A DNA stretch of 64,000 bases from Bradyrhizobium sp. ORS 285 (GCF_900176205.1 NZ_LT859959.1:2232001-2296000), one strand, 5' to 3'; counted from the first letter of the stretch, positions 7,228-17,176 are shown. The notes: generated by a model from the sequence alone, not told the origin. Translations and numbers: made by a program.

Positions 7228-9585
7228 TTACTCTGCGCAGACATAGGTATGGAGCCGGATCCGGCCGGACTCGTCGACCTCCTTATACAGTCCCTGAATC
7301 TCGACGTCGAAACCCGGGAACGTGTTGAAGGCGCGCTCGAACATCTTGAGGTAATCGATCATCGGCTTGGCGCGCTCGGACAGCCGCTCGCCCGGCACGA
7401 TGGTGGCGATGCCCGGCGGGTAGACCACGAAGGGCGTGGTCGCGATCCGGCCGGCGATCTGGTCGATCGGCAGGTAGTCGACCTCGTTGCGCATCAGCGC
7501 CCGCGCCGCTTCGCGCGGCGACAGTGCGATCTCCGGTAGATGCTGCGGCTGGAATTGTTTTGCCTGCAATGCGCTCACCTCGGCCTCGCGGTAGAAGCGG
7601 TGCATCTCGCCGCAGAGGTCGCGCAGCCGCACCTTGCCGTAGCGGCCGAAGCGGCGGCGGGTGAACTCGGGGATGGCGTCCTCGAGCAGCACGTTGTCGT
7701 CATGCAGCCGCTTGAAGGCGACGAGTCCGCTGATCAAGGTGCCGGCCTTGCTGGCCTCGACACCCGGCGTCAGCAGGAAAAGCAGCGAGTTGAGGTCATT
7801 CTTTTCGGCGACGATCCGGTTCTCGCGCAGATATTGCGCAACGACCGGCGCCGGGATGCCGTGCTCGGCATAGCCGCCGGTGGCGCGGTCGAAGCCGGGG
7901 GTGAGCAGGGTGAGCTTGTTCGGATCGGTCATGGCGAAGCCGGGGGCGAGATCCGGAAAGCCGTGCCAGGCCTCGCCCGGCGCGAGCTGCCAGAGCGAGG
8001 CATCGGTCGCGAGCTGGTCTGTCGAGATCGCCTCCCAGGCGACGTCGTGGCGGCCACCGGGGCTCGCTGCATCGGGGATCGAGACCCGGTCGGGCACGAA
8101 CGGCTCGAAGAACCAGCGCCGCGCCGGATCCTTCTCCTTCTCGTCGAACTCCCGGCGCATCGCCCGGATCTTCTTGCGCAATTCGATGCCGAGTCGGATC
8201 GTGTCGTCCCACAGCACCTCGCCCGAGCGGCCCTTCATCATCTGCGCGCCGACGTCGAGCGAGGCGAACAGCGGATAGAACGGCGAGGTCGAGGCGTGCT
8301 GCATGAAGCTTTCGTTGAAGCGGCGATGCTCGACCCGGCGGCGCTGGCCCTTGATGTGGCGGTCCTTGATGTGGATCTGTGACGCCTGCGAGAAGCTCGC
8401 GAGCTGCTTGTGGGTCGATTGCGTGGCGATGATGCCAGGCGCGTCGGGCCCGAGCTCGGACAGGCCCATCGCGAAGCGGCCGGCATAGAGCGGGTGGAAC
8501 TTCATGAAGCCCGCCCAGGCCTCGTCGAACATGATGTAGTCGCAGAGGTGCCCGATGCGCTTGAGGATCATCTCGGCGCTGTGGATGGTGCCGTCATAGG
8601 TGCACTGCTCGACCACGGCGACGCGGAACGGCCGCTGCTTGCGCCAGGCATCGGGGTCCTTGACCAGCGGATTGTCGCGGATCTGCTGCCGGAGATGCTC
8701 CTCTTCCAGGAGATCCCAGCGCATCGGGCCGATCAGGCCCCAGGCATTGCGGACCGTGGAGACATAGATCGGAACGCCGCCCGAAATCAGCAGCGCGCCG
8801 TGATGCGCGGCCTTGTGGTTGTTGCGGTCGAACAGCACGAGGTCGCCATCGGTGACCAGCGATCCCAGCACCACCTTGTTGGAGGTCGAGGTGCCGTTGA
8901 GCACGAAATAGGTCTTCTCGGCGCCGAAGATCTGCGCCGCCTCCTTCTGCGCCCGCAACGCCGGACCCTCATGGGTGAGGAGGTCGCCGAGATCGAGCAC
9001 GGAATTGTCGAGGTCGTCGCGGAACACGGCCTCGCCGAGATGCTCGACGAAGATCCGGCCGATCGGGCTGCGGCTGTAGAACACGCCGCCATTATGCCCG
9101 GGACAGGTCCAGAGCTGGTTGCCTTCCTCGGCATAGTCGACCAGCGTGCCGAAGAACGGCGTCTTGAGCGTCTCGGCATATTGCTTGAGCCGGCTGATCA
9201 GATTCTTGGCGATGAACGCCGGCGTCTCCTCGGAGAGGAAGACGTAGCCATCGATGAAGTCGAGCACCTCGACCGGCAGATCCTCGAACCGCTTGCGGCG
9301 AATGAGGAGGATGATCGGGAAGTCCAGGCCGCGCCGCCGCATCAGGTTGATCAGCGACGCCGTCTTGCCCTCCAGCCCCTTCTTGCCCCAGTCCACCACC
9401 ATGCAGCCGATCGCAGCATCCGTCTGCACCGCGATCTCGGCATCCTCCAGCTTGCGGGCGCGCACGACCTCGAAGCCCGAGCGCTGGATCTCCTCGATGA
9501 TCTGATTGAAGCGGACGCCGGCGAGATCGTCGGTCTCGAAGACGGGTGCGGCGAACAGGAAGGTGAAGCGGCGGAAGTAATCCAT
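7228..9585 (-). CDS. Orn/Lys/Arg decarboxylase, PLP-dependent
   Basis: A 785-residue large decarboxylase of fold type I, slightly longer than AdiA/LdcC (715-755). The N-terminal wing domain (about 1-140) resembles a response-regulator receiver; the PLP domain has the aldimine lysine K393 in STHKQLASFSQ and Asp354 in FDEAWAGF; the C-terminal domain is complete. It makes agmatine, cadaverine or putrescine from the basic amino acid; which one cannot be read from sequence. The frame extends further upstream but MDYF at 9585 matches the usual family start. It leads an operon with a GNAT acetyltransferase. Confidence 0.9.
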   Translation of the reverse strand: MDYFRRFTFLFAAPVFETDDLAGVRFNQIIEEIQRSGFEVVRARKLEDAEIAVQTDAAIGCMVVDWGKKGLEGKTASLINLMRRRGLDFPIILLIRRKRFEDLPVEVLDFIDGYVFLSEETPAFIAKNLISRLKQYAETLKTPFFGTLVDYAEEGNQLWTCPGHNGGVFYSRSPIGRIFVEHLGEAVFRDDLDNSVLDLGDLLTHEGPALRAQKEAAQIFGAEKTYFVLNGTSTSNKVVLGSLVTDGDLVLFDRNNHKAAHHGALLISGGVPIYVSTVRNAWGLIGPMRWDLLEEEHLRQQIRDNPLVKDPDAWRKQRPFRVAVVEQCTYDGTIHSAEMILKRIGHLCDYIMFDEAWAGFMKFHPLYAGRFAMGLSELGPDAPGIIATQSTHKQLASFSQASQIHIKDRHIKGQRRRVEHRRFNESFMQHASTSPFYPLFASLDVGAQMMKGRSGEVLWDDTIRLGIELRKKIRAMRREFDEKEKDPARRWFFEPFVPDRVSIPDAASPGGRHDVAWEAISTDQLATDASLWQLAPGEAWHGFPDLAPGFAMTDPNKLTLLTPGFDRATGGYAEHGIPAPVVAQYLRENRIVAEKNDLNSLLFLLTPGVEASKAGTLISGLVAFKRLHDDNVLLEDAIPEFTRRRFGRYGKVRLRDLCGEMHRFYREAEVSALQAKQFQPQHLPEIALSPREAARALMRNEVDYLPIDQIAGRIATTPFVVYPPGIATIVPGERLSERAKPMIDYLKMFERAFNTFPGFDVEIQGLYKEVDESGRIRLHTYVCAE

Positions 9586-9794
9586 GGACGTCTTTCGAGC
9601 TGGGTGGGGCAGCCACCTGTCAACGCGTTCGATGACAGTTGCATGACAGTCGGGCCGTCGGCCAGCGCCGGTTCTGCCGACGACCCCAGCTCCGTTCGCG
9701 TGCTGTCGCTTGGCGGCGGTGGCCCGGCAGCGCTTGTCATGGCGGTGAGGCGGTGGCAATCGTCGGATCCCGAGCAACGCCAAAAGGACAGATC

Positions 9795-10847
9795 GTGCTC
9801 CCTGACTGGATCAATTCGGAGTGTCCGGCGCCGTCCGAGGCGCACCGAAAAGCCGCCCTCGCGCGCCAGGCGCAACTGACCAAGCCGCTCGGCGCGCTCG
9901 GCCGGCTGGAGGAGGTCGCGGTCGAATTGGCGGCGCTGCAGGCCGTGGAGCGGCCGGGTGCGGATCGAGTCCCCGTGGTGCTGTTCGCCGGGGACCACGG
10001 TATCGCGGCGCAGGGAGTTTCGGCCTATCCGCCGGAAGTGACCGTGCAGATGCTGCACAATTTCGCTGGCGGCGGCGCGGCGATCTCGGTCCTGGCGCGG
10101 ACTTTGGGCTGTCCACTCGAAGTGGTCGACGTTGGTACGTTGGCCGATGAACCGGTGCGCGGCGTGGTCGTCGACAAGCTGCGGCGTGGCACGCGCGACT
10201 TCAGCATCGAGCCGGCGCTGACGCCGGACGAGGTGGCCTACGCCTGCGAGGCGGGGCGTCGGGCGGTCGCACGGCAGTCCGATCACGCACCTGACCTTGT
10301 GATCTTCGGCGAGATGGGGATCGGGAACACCAGCTCGGCGGCGGCGATCGCAGCCGCGCTGCTCTCCTGCGCGCCGGCCGACATCGTCGGCAGTGGTACA
10401 GGGCTCGATGCCGATGGACGCGCTCGCAAAGCCGTGGTGATCGCCAAAGCGCTGGCCCGGCATGGCGTCACCGCTGACGCCGTGGCGGATGTCCTGGCTG
10501 CCGTCGGCGGTCTCGAGATCATCGCGATGGCCGGAGCGATCATCGCGGCTGCGCAGCGGCGCTGGCCGGTGCTGGTCGATGGCTTCATCGTCTCGGTCGC
10601 GGCGCTGGTGGCGGTCAGGCTCAATCCGTCGTGCCGGCCTTGGCTGCTGTTCTCGCATCGCTCGGCCGAGCGCGGCCATGCCCTGGTGCTCGATGCGCTC
10701 GGCGCGCGTGCGCTGATCGATCTCGACCTCAGGCTCGGCGAGGCCTCGGGCGCGGCCACCGCGCTGCCGATCATTCGGCTCGCCTGTGCGCTCCACCGGG
10801 GCATGGCGACTTTTGCGGAGGCCGCCGTCTCCGGGCGCGAGGCCTGA
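9795..10847 (+). CDS. cobT: nicotinate-nucleotide-dimethylbenzimidazole phosphoribosyltransferase
   Basis: A 350-residue enzyme that makes alpha-ribazole phosphate from nicotinate mononucleotide and DMB for the lower ligand of B12 (CobT in Salmonella naming, CobU in Pseudomonas). Landmarks are TKPLGALGRLEE, FAGDHGIAAQGVSAYP with the DMB-site region, GEMGIGNTSSAAA and a GSGTGLD turn. The start is taken as GTG at 9795 with AAAGGA 7 bases upstream; the frame is open to 9639 but that extension is Arg/Ser-rich. It heads a three-gene run with the next two, joined by TGATG and ATGA overlaps, all for the nucleotide loop. Confidence 0.93.
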   Translation: MLPDWINSECPAPSEAHRKAALARQAQLTKPLGALGRLEEVAVELAALQAVERPGADRVPVVLFAGDHGIAAQGVSAYPPEVTVQMLHNFAGGGAAISVLARTLGCPLEVVDVGTLADEPVRGVVVDKLRRGTRDFSIEPALTPDEVAYACEAGRRAVARQSDHAPDLVIFGEMGIGNTSSAAAIAAALLSCAPADIVGSGTGLDADGRARKAVVIAKALARHGVTADAVADVLAAVGGLEIIAMAGAIIAAAQRRWPVLVDGFIVSVAALVAVRLNPSCRPWLLFSHRSAERGHALVLDALGARALIDLDLRLGEASGAATALPIIRLACALHRGMATFAEAAVSGREA

Positions 10848-11440
10848 TGCGGCTCGACCTGCTGCGGCATGGCACCACCGGGCGCGATGGCTATCTCGAC
10901 GGCCGCACCGATCCGCCGCTGAGCGAGGCGGGCTTCGAGCAATTCCGGCGGCAGACGCAGAGCAGGGCATGGCGCCGCATCGTGAGCTCGCCCTTGGCGC
11001 GGGCGCGTGCGGCAGCGGAGGACTATGCCCGACAGGCTGGGGGCGAGTTGCACGTCGATCCCGATTGGAGCGAACTGCATTTCGGACGATGGGACGGACG
11101 CAAGCGCAGCGATATCGTAAGCGACCCGGAAGGGGCCGCCTTGCTGGAGACCTTCTACGCAGATCCCGCCGTCGCAGCGCCCGACGGGGAGAGCTGGGCC
11201 GATCTGCAAGCAAGGGTGTCGCGCGCGGTGGACCGCGTTCTCGCTACGCCCGAGCCTGCGCCGGTCCTCGTTGTCACGCATGGCGGCGCGATCCGCGCCG
11301 CGCTGACGCATCTGCTCGGCTGGCCCTTGCACCAGCTGTGGAGTCTGCGCATTCATCCCGGCACCCGTCTCACGCTCGAAGCCGGGCAGAGCGCGGATGG
11401 CGCGCCGTGGGCCGAAATCGTCGAGATCATCCAGCCATGA
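10847..11440 (+). CDS. cobC: histidine phosphatase, alpha-ribazole phosphatase-like
   Basis: A 197-residue phosphoglycerate-mutase-fold phosphatase. The LRHGTT motif gives the phospho-acceptor His8, and the second catalytic His is in VVTHGGAIRAAL near 145. Placed between cobT and cobS it is the expected alpha-ribazole-5'-phosphate (or adenosylcobalamin-phosphate) phosphatase. Its ATG overlaps the cobT stop (TGATG), so it is translationally coupled. The symbol follows Salmonella usage; the Pseudomonas cobC is a different gene. Confidence 0.85.
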   Translation: MRLDLLRHGTTGRDGYLDGRTDPPLSEAGFEQFRRQTQSRAWRRIVSSPLARARAAAEDYARQAGGELHVDPDWSELHFGRWDGRKRSDIVSDPEGAALLETFYADPAVAAPDGESWADLQARVSRAVDRVLATPEPAPVLVVTHGGAIRAALTHLLGWPLHQLWSLRIHPGTRLTLEAGQSADGAPWAEIVEIIQP

Positions 11441-12156
11441 GTTTGCGTGAATTCTGGATCGCCCTGCAGTTCCTGACGCGTCTGCCGACACCGCGCGTGG
11501 CGGACTCTCGGCCTGATGATCTCGCGCGGGCGTCGATGTGGTTTCCGGCCGCGGGCCTGGTGATCGGTGCCTGTCTCGCGATTCTCGCCCGGGTCTTCCA
11601 GAGCGCCGATCCGTGGATTGTCGCGCTCGCCGTGCTCGTCGGCTGGATCTGGATCACCGGCGCGCTGCATCTCGACGGGCTCGGCGATGTCGCCGATGCG
11701 TTCGGCGCCTCGCATGGCAAGCCCGAGCGTTTCGTCGCCGTGCTCGGCGATCCCCATGCCGGCAGCTTCGCCGTCGTCGCGATCGCGCTTCAGATCGCTA
11801 CGAAGCTGGTGTTGATCGCGGAGCTGGCAACCGGGCCGACGGCCTGGGCGCTGGTGCTGATCCCGGCCTGGGCGCGTCTGGGGACGTTGGTCTGCACCAA
11901 GACGCTGCTGTCGCTGAAGCCCGGCCTCGGCGCCAGCGTCTCCAACAGCGTGGGCTGGAAGGTCATCGTCGGGTGGGGCGGCTTGCTCGCCGTCGGCGCG
12001 CTCGTGGGTGCAGTTCCCACGTTGATCGCGATCCTGCTCATCCCGTCGATCGCCTTCTACTGGCAATGGCGGCTCGGCGGCATCACCGGCGACTGTCATG
12101 GCGCCAGCATCGAGGTGACCGAAACGCTGTTGCTCGCCGCCTGCGTGCTGGGCTAG
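11437..12156 (+). CDS. cobS: adenosylcobinamide-GDP ribazoletransferase
   Basis: A 239-residue membrane enzyme (CobS; CobV in Pseudomonas) that joins adenosylcobinamide-GDP to alpha-ribazole in the last step of B12 assembly. The LRFWIALQFLTRLP-like start (REFWIALQFLTRLPTPR), the acidic LDGLGDVADAFGA motif that binds Mg, and the GDCHGASIEVTE C-terminal motif are present, with about six hydrophobic segments. The ATG overlaps the preceding TGA (ATGA). Its TAG stop shares the sequence CTAG with the stop of the convergent cobD gene. Confidence 0.93.
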   Translation: MSLREFWIALQFLTRLPTPRVADSRPDDLARASMWFPAAGLVIGACLAILARVFQSADPWIVALAVLVGWIWITGALHLDGLGDVADAFGASHGKPERFVAVLGDPHAGSFAVVAIALQIATKLVLIAELATGPTAWALVLIPAWARLGTLVCTKTLLSLKPGLGASVSNSVGWKVIVGWGGLLAVGALVGAVPTLIAILLIPSIAFYWQWRLGGITGDCHGASIEVTETLLLAACVLG

Positions 12157-13178
12157 CCGGCAAGCGCTTCCGCGAGCCGCTGCCACTGCGCTTCATCGCC
12201 CGGCAGTCCGAAACGTAGCCAGCTCGGCTGCGCTGGGAAGCGCCTGACATGAATGGCGTGACGCGCGAGGCGCTCGGCGATGTTGCTCGCCTTGGCGGAT
12301 GCGACCAGCCGGAACAGCGGCGTGCCGCCGATGGCCATACAGCCAGCTTGGGATAGAAGCGCGTCAATGCGCACGCAATCCTTGGCGAGGCGCGCGCGTG
12401 TCTGATGCAGCCACGCCTCGTCGGCCAGCGCGGCCGTACCGGCGGCGAGCGCCGGCCCCGACACCGCCCACGGCCCGAGCTCGTCGCGGATCTGCCGTAT
12501 CATGTCGTCGGAGCTGATCGCAAAGCCGAGGCGGATCCCGGCAAGGCCGTAGACCTTTCCAAAAGAGCGCAGCACGATCGTGGCTGGCGGCAGATCGGCC
12601 GCGAGACTTGCTTCAGGAGGATACAGGTCCACGAAGGCTTCATCGACGATCATCAGGCCGTCGCGCCGGCGCAACGTCGATGCCAGCCGGACCAGCGCAT
12701 CGCGCGGCTGCAGGCGGCCGGTCGGATTGTTGGGATTGACGATCACCGCGACATCGGCCCCGGCGAGCGCATTGAGGTCGTCGGCCAATTCAACCCGATG
12801 GCCGCCGCGGCGCCAGCACAGCGCGTGCTCCTCATAGGTCGGCGCGAGCACGGCGACGCGCGAGCGCGGGCGCAGCCTTGGCAGCACCTGCAGCAGCGCC
12901 TGCGTGCCGGGCGCGGCAACGATCGTCTCGCGGTCCGGGACGCCGTAGCGCGCCGCGGCCGCGGCCAGCAGCGCGCGCTCCTCGGATTTGCTCGGCAAAC
13001 GCGCCCAACTGGTGGGCGCAAGCTCTGGCGGAGGATAGGGAACAGGATTGATGCCGGTCGACAGATCGATCCAGGGATGCGGCGCATCGGGGTAGCGACG
13101 GCTGATCGCATCGAGATCGCCGCCATGAGCGATGGCTTCCGGCGTCTCGGATCGCGTGCTAGTCGCTCTCTGGTCCAC
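12153..13178 (-). CDS. cobD: L-threonine-O-3-phosphate decarboxylase (CobD; CobC in Pseudomonas)
   Basis: A 341-residue class I/II aminotransferase-fold protein that makes (R)-1-amino-2-propanol phosphate for the aminopropanol linker. Typical features are HGGDLDAISRRYP near the start, WIDLSTGINPVPYP, NPNNPTGR, DEAFVDLYP and the PLP-lysine segment RSFGKVYGLAGIRLGF. The start is GTG at 13178, with AAGGA 5 bases upstream; the frame is open to 13541 but that part is antisense to cbiB and meaningless. It is divergent from cbiB with only 36 bases between starts, so the two aminopropanol-arm genes share a promoter region. Confidence 0.92.
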   Translation of the reverse strand: MDQRATSTRSETPEAIAHGGDLDAISRRYPDAPHPWIDLSTGINPVPYPPPELAPTSWARLPSKSEERALLAAAAARYGVPDRETIVAAPGTQALLQVLPRLRPRSRVAVLAPTYEEHALCWRRGGHRVELADDLNALAGADVAVIVNPNNPTGRLQPRDALVRLASTLRRRDGLMIVDEAFVDLYPPEASLAADLPPATIVLRSFGKVYGLAGIRLGFAISSDDMIRQIRDELGPWAVSGPALAAGTAALADEAWLHQTRARLAKDCVRIDALLSQAGCMAIGGTPLFRLVASAKASNIAERLARHAIHVRRFPAQPSWLRFGLPGDEAQWQRLAEALAG

Positions 13179-13214
13179 GTCTATCCTTACATGTCTATTC
13201 CTTAGCGGAGATCG

Positions 13215-14186
13215 ATGTTCGTCTCTCTCGCGCTCGCGGCGCTCCTCATCGAGGCGGCCGCTGGTTACCCGCAAATCCTGGTGCAGCGCATCGGCCATCC
13301 CGTGATGTGGATCGGCGCGCTGATAGCATGGGCCGACCGCCGCTGGAACAGGGACGGCGACAGCTTTGCGACGCGCCGGGCTTACGGTGTCGCGCTCGTG
13401 GTCCTGCTCGTAGCCGGGATGGCCGCCATCGGCCTGGCCGCGACCTGGCTCTTGACCACGGTTCTCGGCGACACTGCCGCAACGATCGTCCTTGCTGTGC
13501 TGGCGAGCAGCCTGCTGGCGCAGCGCAGCCTCGATACGCATGTCGCCGCCGTCGCGGAGGGACTGGAGACCTCAGGGCTCGCCGGTGGACGTCGCGCGGT
13601 GGCGATGATCGTCGGGCGCGATCCCGAGCGGCTGGATGAAGCCGGAGTGTCGCGCGCGGCGATCGAAAGTCTCGCCGAGAATTTCTCGGATGGCGTCGTC
13701 GCACCATTGTTCTGGCTGTTCGTCGGTGGGCTCCCGGGCATCCTGATCTACAAGGCGGTCAACACCGCCGACAGCATGATCGGACATTTGTCCGAGCGCC
13801 ACCGTGCGTTCGGCTGGGCTGCGGCGCGGCTCGATGATCTCATCAACCTGCCGGCATCGCGGCTGTCGGCGGTTTGGATTGCGGCGGCAGCCTGCTGTGT
13901 TGCCGGCGCGTCATCCGAGACCGCGATGCAAACCGTCGCGCGCGACGCCGCCAAGCATCGCTCGCCGAATGCCGGCTGGCCCGAGGCTGCGATGGCGGGG
14001 GCACTGGGACTGCGTTTGGCCGGGCCGCGCGTCTATCACGGTCAGCTCGTCACCGATTCCTGGATGGGAAACGGGCGCGCCGATCTGAATGCTTCGGACA
14101 TCCGGCGCGCGTTGCGGCTCTACCGGCTGGCGTGCCTGGTTCAGGCTTTCGTCATCGCCGTCATTTTCCTCATCCAGGTGCTATGA
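13215..14186 (+). CDS. cbiB: adenosylcobinamide-phosphate synthase
   Basis: A 323-residue membrane protein (CbiB; CobD in Pseudomonas) that attaches the aminopropanol phosphate arm to adenosylcobyric acid. Expected motifs: [18 protein letters not shown] near the start, [30 protein letters not shown] and the C-terminal [17 protein letters not shown], with several membrane spans. It is divergent from cobD, which makes its substrate, and its last 6 bases overlap the tail of the opposing cobQ gene. Confidence 0.94.
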   Translation: MFVSLALAALLIEAAAGYPQILVQRIGHPVMWIGALIAWADRRWNRDGDSFATRRAYGVALVVLLVAGMAAIGLAATWLLTTVLGDTAATIVLAVLASSLLAQRSLDTHVAAVAEGLETSGLAGGRRAVAMIVGRDPERLDEAGVSRAAIESLAENFSDGVVAPLFWLFVGGLPGILIYKAVNTADSMIGHLSERHRAFGWAAARLDDLINLPASRLSAVWIAAAACCVAGASSETAMQTVARDAAKHRSPNAGWPEAAMAGALGLRLAGPRVYHGQLVTDSWMGNGRADLNASDIRRALRLYRLACLVQAFVIAVIFLIQVL

Positions 14187-15665
14187 GCTGCCACGCGGGA
14201 TCGGCGCGCGCGCCAGCGCAAGAAGGCCGCTGACATCGACATGGCGCTCCACATGCGCTGCGAGCGCATCCAGGGTGGCGTCGACGTCACGCTCATAGGC
14301 GAGGCCGGTCGTCGTCGCACCGAGTTGCCGCAGCCAATGCGCGCGCAGGCCATCATCGGCGAACAGGCCATGCACATAGCAGCCGGCGATCTGGCCGTCG
14401 GCTGCAACAGCGCCGTCGGTGCGGCCGTCGGCGAAGGTCAGGAAAGGGCTTTCGGTCGCTGGACCCTCCGTGCGGCCGATATGCATCTCGTAGCCGCGGA
14501 ACGGCACGTCATAATGCATCAGCGTGCCCTGGACCTCGCGGAGCGCCTTGTCGTCGGTCAGGATAGTTGTGACATCGAGTAGTCCGAGGCCTTCGACAGA
14601 AGCTGGCGCTCCCTCCCGACCGTCGGGGTCGCTGATCGTCCGTCCGAGCATCTGATAGCCGCCGCAGATGCCGAGCACGCGGCCACCGCGGCGCAGATGC
14701 GCCACGAGATCGACGTCCCAACCCGTCTCGCGCAAGGCGGCGAGATCGGCGATGGTCGCCTTCGAGCCGGGCAGGATGACGATGGCGGCATCGCCGGGGA
14801 TCGGCGTGCCCGGCCGCAGGAAGTGCAGGTCGATGCCATCCTCGAGGCGAAGCGGATCGAACTCGTCGAAATTGGAGATGCGGGGATAAGCCAGCACGAC
14901 GGCTTTCGGGCGTTGTCCACCGCCCGCGCCGCGCTCCGCGAGCCCCAGCGCATCCTCCGCGGGCAGACGGCGTGCATCGGAAAAATGCGGGACGAGGCCG
15001 AGCGACGTCCATCCGGTCCGTGTCGCGATCTCGTGCATGCCGGATGCAAACAGAGCGGGATCACCGCGAAACTTGTTGACGAGAAAGCCTGCGACGAGGC
15101 TGGCATCCTCCGCGGCGAGCACCGCCTTGGTGCCGACGAGACTCGCGATGACCCCGCCGCGATCGATGTCGCCGATGATGACGACCGGAATTTGCGTCGC
15201 CTGTGCGAAGCCCATATTGGCGATGTCGCCGGCGCGCAGATTGATCTCGGAGGCGGAGCCTGCGCCTTCGACCAGCACGATGTCCGCGTCGGCAGCCAAG
15301 TGATGGAAGCTGTCGAGGACAGCGCTCATCAGCTGCGGCTTCATGGCTTGATAGGCGGACGCCTTGGCGTTGCCGATGACGCGGCCCTGCACTACGACCT
15401 GTGAGCCGATTTCGCTTTGCGGCTTCAGCAGCACCGGGTTCATGTGCACGGTCATCGGCCGCCGCGCCGCGCGGGCCTGCAGCGCCTGGGCGCGGCCGAT
15501 CTCGCCACCGTCGGCGGTGACGGCCGCGTTGTTCGACATATTCTGCGGCTTGAACGGCGCCACCTTCAGCCCGCGCAGGGTCAGCGCGCGCGCGAACCCG
15601 GCGACGATCAGCGACTTGCCGACGTCGGAGCCGGTGCCCTGGAACATGATGGCGCGCGCGCTCAT
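14181..15665 (-). CDS. cobQ: cobyric acid synthase
   Basis: A 494-residue glutamine amidotransferase that amidates side chains b, d, e and g of adenosylcobyrinic a,c-diamide. The N-terminal P-loop-like ATP domain begins [18 protein letters not shown], followed by [11 protein letters not shown] and [12 protein letters not shown]; the C-terminal GATase domain has the nucleophile Cys in [12 protein letters not shown] and a final [14 protein letters not shown] motif with the catalytic His. It ends three bases before cobO begins to be read downstream order cobP-cobO-cobQ, a minus-strand operon. Its 3' end overlaps cbiB tail to tail. Confidence 0.95.
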   Translation of the reverse strand: MSARAIMFQGTGSDVGKSLIVAGFARALTLRGLKVAPFKPQNMSNNAAVTADGGEIGRAQALQARAARRPMTVHMNPVLLKPQSEIGSQVVVQGRVIGNAKASAYQAMKPQLMSAVLDSFHHLAADADIVLVEGAGSASEINLRAGDIANMGFAQATQIPVVIIGDIDRGGVIASLVGTKAVLAAEDASLVAGFLVNKFRGDPALFASGMHEIATRTGWTSLGLVPHFSDARRLPAEDALGLAERGAGGGQRPKAVVLAYPRISNFDEFDPLRLEDGIDLHFLRPGTPIPGDAAIVILPGSKATIADLAALRETGWDVDLVAHLRRGGRVLGICGGYQMLGRTISDPDGREGAPASVEGLGLLDVTTILTDDKALREVQGTLMHYDVPFRGYEMHIGRTEGPATESPFLTFADGRTDGAVAADGQIAGCYVHGLFADDGLRAHWLRQLGATTTGLAYERDVDATLDALAAHVERHVDVSGLLALARAPIPRGSS

Positions 15666-15668
15666 GGT

Positions 15669-16277
15669 CTAGAACTCGATGCCTTCCTGGGCCTTCACGC
15701 CGGCCGAGAAGTGGTGCTTGACCAGAGTCATTTCGGTGACGAGGTCGGCCGCCTCGATCAACTCGGGCTTGGCGTTGCGTCCGGTGACCACGACGTGGAG
15801 ATCGGGACGGCGCGCGGCCAGCGTCGCGACGACGTCGCCGATCGGCAGATGATCATAGCGCAGCGCGATGTTGAGCTCGTCAAGGATCAACAGCCGGATC
15901 GATGGATCGGCCATCAGCTCCTTCGCCTTGGCCCAGGCGCGTTCGGCCGCCGCGACGTCGCGGGCGCGATCTTGTGTTTCCCAGGTGAAGCCCTCGCCGA
16001 GCGTGTGCCACGATACTTGATCGCCGAACGTCGCGATCGCCTTGCGCTCGCCGGTCTCCCACGCGCCCTTGCCGAACTGCACCACGCCGATGCGGAGGCC
16101 GCGGCCGAGCGCGCGCAGCATCAGGCCCCAGGCTGCCGTCGATTTGCCTTTGCCTTTGCCGGTGTGGACGATCAGCAGGCCTTTCTCGACGGTCTTCGAC
16201 GCGACCTCGGCATCCTGCACCGCCTTGCGGTTCTCCATCTTGGCCTTGTGGCGCGAATCGTCGGCGCTCTCGGTCAT
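15669..16277 (-). CDS. cobO: cob(I)yrinic acid a,c-diamide adenosyltransferase (CobA/BtuR type)
   Basis: A 202-residue protein with the ATP-binding P-loop VHTGKGKGKSTAAWG near residue 40 and the GLRIGVVQFGKGAWETGER, LILDELNIALRY and VVVTGRNAKPELIEAADLVTEM motifs of the CobO family. It puts the upper adenosyl ligand on Co(I) corrinoids. It sits between cobP (16 bases upstream) and cobQ (3 bases downstream) in one minus-strand operon, matching the usual order adenosylation then amidation. Confidence 0.95.
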   Translation of the reverse strand: MTESADDSRHKAKMENRKAVQDAEVASKTVEKGLLIVHTGKGKGKSTAAWGLMLRALGRGLRIGVVQFGKGAWETGERKAIATFGDQVSWHTLGEGFTWETQDRARDVAAAERAWAKAKELMADPSIRLLILDELNIALRYDHLPIGDVVATLAARRPDLHVVVTGRNAKPELIEAADLVTEMTLVKHHFSAGVKAQEGIEF

Positions 16278-16293
16278 CGGTTCATCCTCTTGT

Positions 16294-16830
16294 TCATTTC
16301 AAGGTGAGTGGCAGGCCGGCCGCCATCAGAATCACACGGTCTGCCAGCGCCGCGACATCCTGGTTCAGCCGCCCCTGGGCATCGCGAAAGGCGCGTGCCA
16401 GCGCATTGTCCGGCACGATGCCGAGACCGACCTCGTTGGAGACGGCGACGATCGGACCGCGCGCAGTTCTGAGCGCGTCGATCAACTCGGCGCAAGCTGC
16501 TGGAACATCCCTGTCGGCAAGCATGACGTTGCTCAGCCACAGCGTCAGGCAATCGATCAGCATCGGCGCGGGCTGTTCCGCGCGTTCGCGGATGAGGCCG
16601 GCGAGATCTTGCGTCGTCTCCAGCGTCTGCCATCCCTCAGCACGTCGCGCCTTGTGATGAGCGATGCGCTCGGCCATTTCGTCATCGAAGGCCTGCGCAG
16701 TCGCAACATAGATCCAGGGCGGCGCTGTGACGGTGACCAGCGCCTCGGCATGGCGGCTCTTGCCCGAACGCGCGCCGCCGAGCACCAGGGTCAGGCGCGG
16801 CAGAGCGGGGTGCGGCGGGGCAGGGGGCAT
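16294..16830 (-). CDS. cobP: adenosylcobinamide kinase / adenosylcobinamide-phosphate guanylyltransferase
   Basis: A 178-residue bifunctional enzyme (CobP; CobU in Salmonella) that phosphorylates adenosylcobinamide and transfers GMP to it. The P-loop is LGGARSGKSRHAE, followed by YVATAQAFDDEMAERIAHHKARR with the guanylylated His, DCLTLWLSN and SNEVGLGIVPDNALAR. It is the first gene of cobP-cobO-cobQ on the minus strand and lies back to back with the riboswitch-led plus-strand operon; its own 5' region shows no second riboswitch. Confidence 0.94.
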   Translation of the reverse strand: MPPAPPHPALPRLTLVLGGARSGKSRHAEALVTVTAPPWIYVATAQAFDDEMAERIAHHKARRAEGWQTLETTQDLAGLIRERAEQPAPMLIDCLTLWLSNVMLADRDVPAACAELIDALRTARGPIVAVSNEVGLGIVPDNALARAFRDAQGRLNQDVAALADRVILMAAGLPLTLK

Positions 16831-16879
16831 GGGGACGATTCCGATTGACGGGCTTTGGCCCGACCCGTATCTAACAGAT

Positions 16880-17042
16880 GACGGTTCTCCGAAAGGAGAG
16901 ATTTAGGGAACACGGTGCGGGTTCGCGCCCTAGGCCGTGGCTGCCCCCGCAACTGTAATCGGCGAGTGTGAGGCCAAGACACCACTGGGCAACCGGGAAG
17001 GTGGTCTCACGCAGCGACCCGAGAGCCAGGAGACCTGCCGTC
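16880..17042 (+). promoter_or_regulatory. cobalamin riboswitch
   Basis: A clear B12-sensing RNA leader. In order: GACGG (16880-16884) that can close P1 with CCGTC (17038-17042), TTAGGGAACACGGTG, the core GGCTGCCCCCGCAACTGTAA, the CACCACTGGG element, GGGAAGGTGGTC, and the B12 box GAGAGCCAGGAGACCTGCC at 17021-17039. It precedes the HupE/UreJ-like gene by about 135 bases. That space holds a further hairpin (CCGG-tcCCCTGGGGgag-CCGG, about 17139-17159) just upstream of the GGAG ribosome site of the gene at 17177, suggesting control of translation initiation or early termination. It should shut off cobalt import and early cob genes when B12 is plentiful. Confidence 0.96.
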
Positions 17043-17176
17043 GACATTGCTGTTGGCCGACCCGTCGCGCGGGGAGTCGCGATGCTGGTTCTGATCCTGC
17101 CGGGATGGGCGGGATGCCGTCGGATGCAGCGCATCGTCCGGTCCCCTGGGGGAGCCGGCAAGCGACGGAGACGGCC

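Noticed and set aside
9586..9794. A second cobalamin riboswitch before cobT.
   Set aside because: No B12 box or GCAACTGTAA-type core is present in this 209-bp leader.
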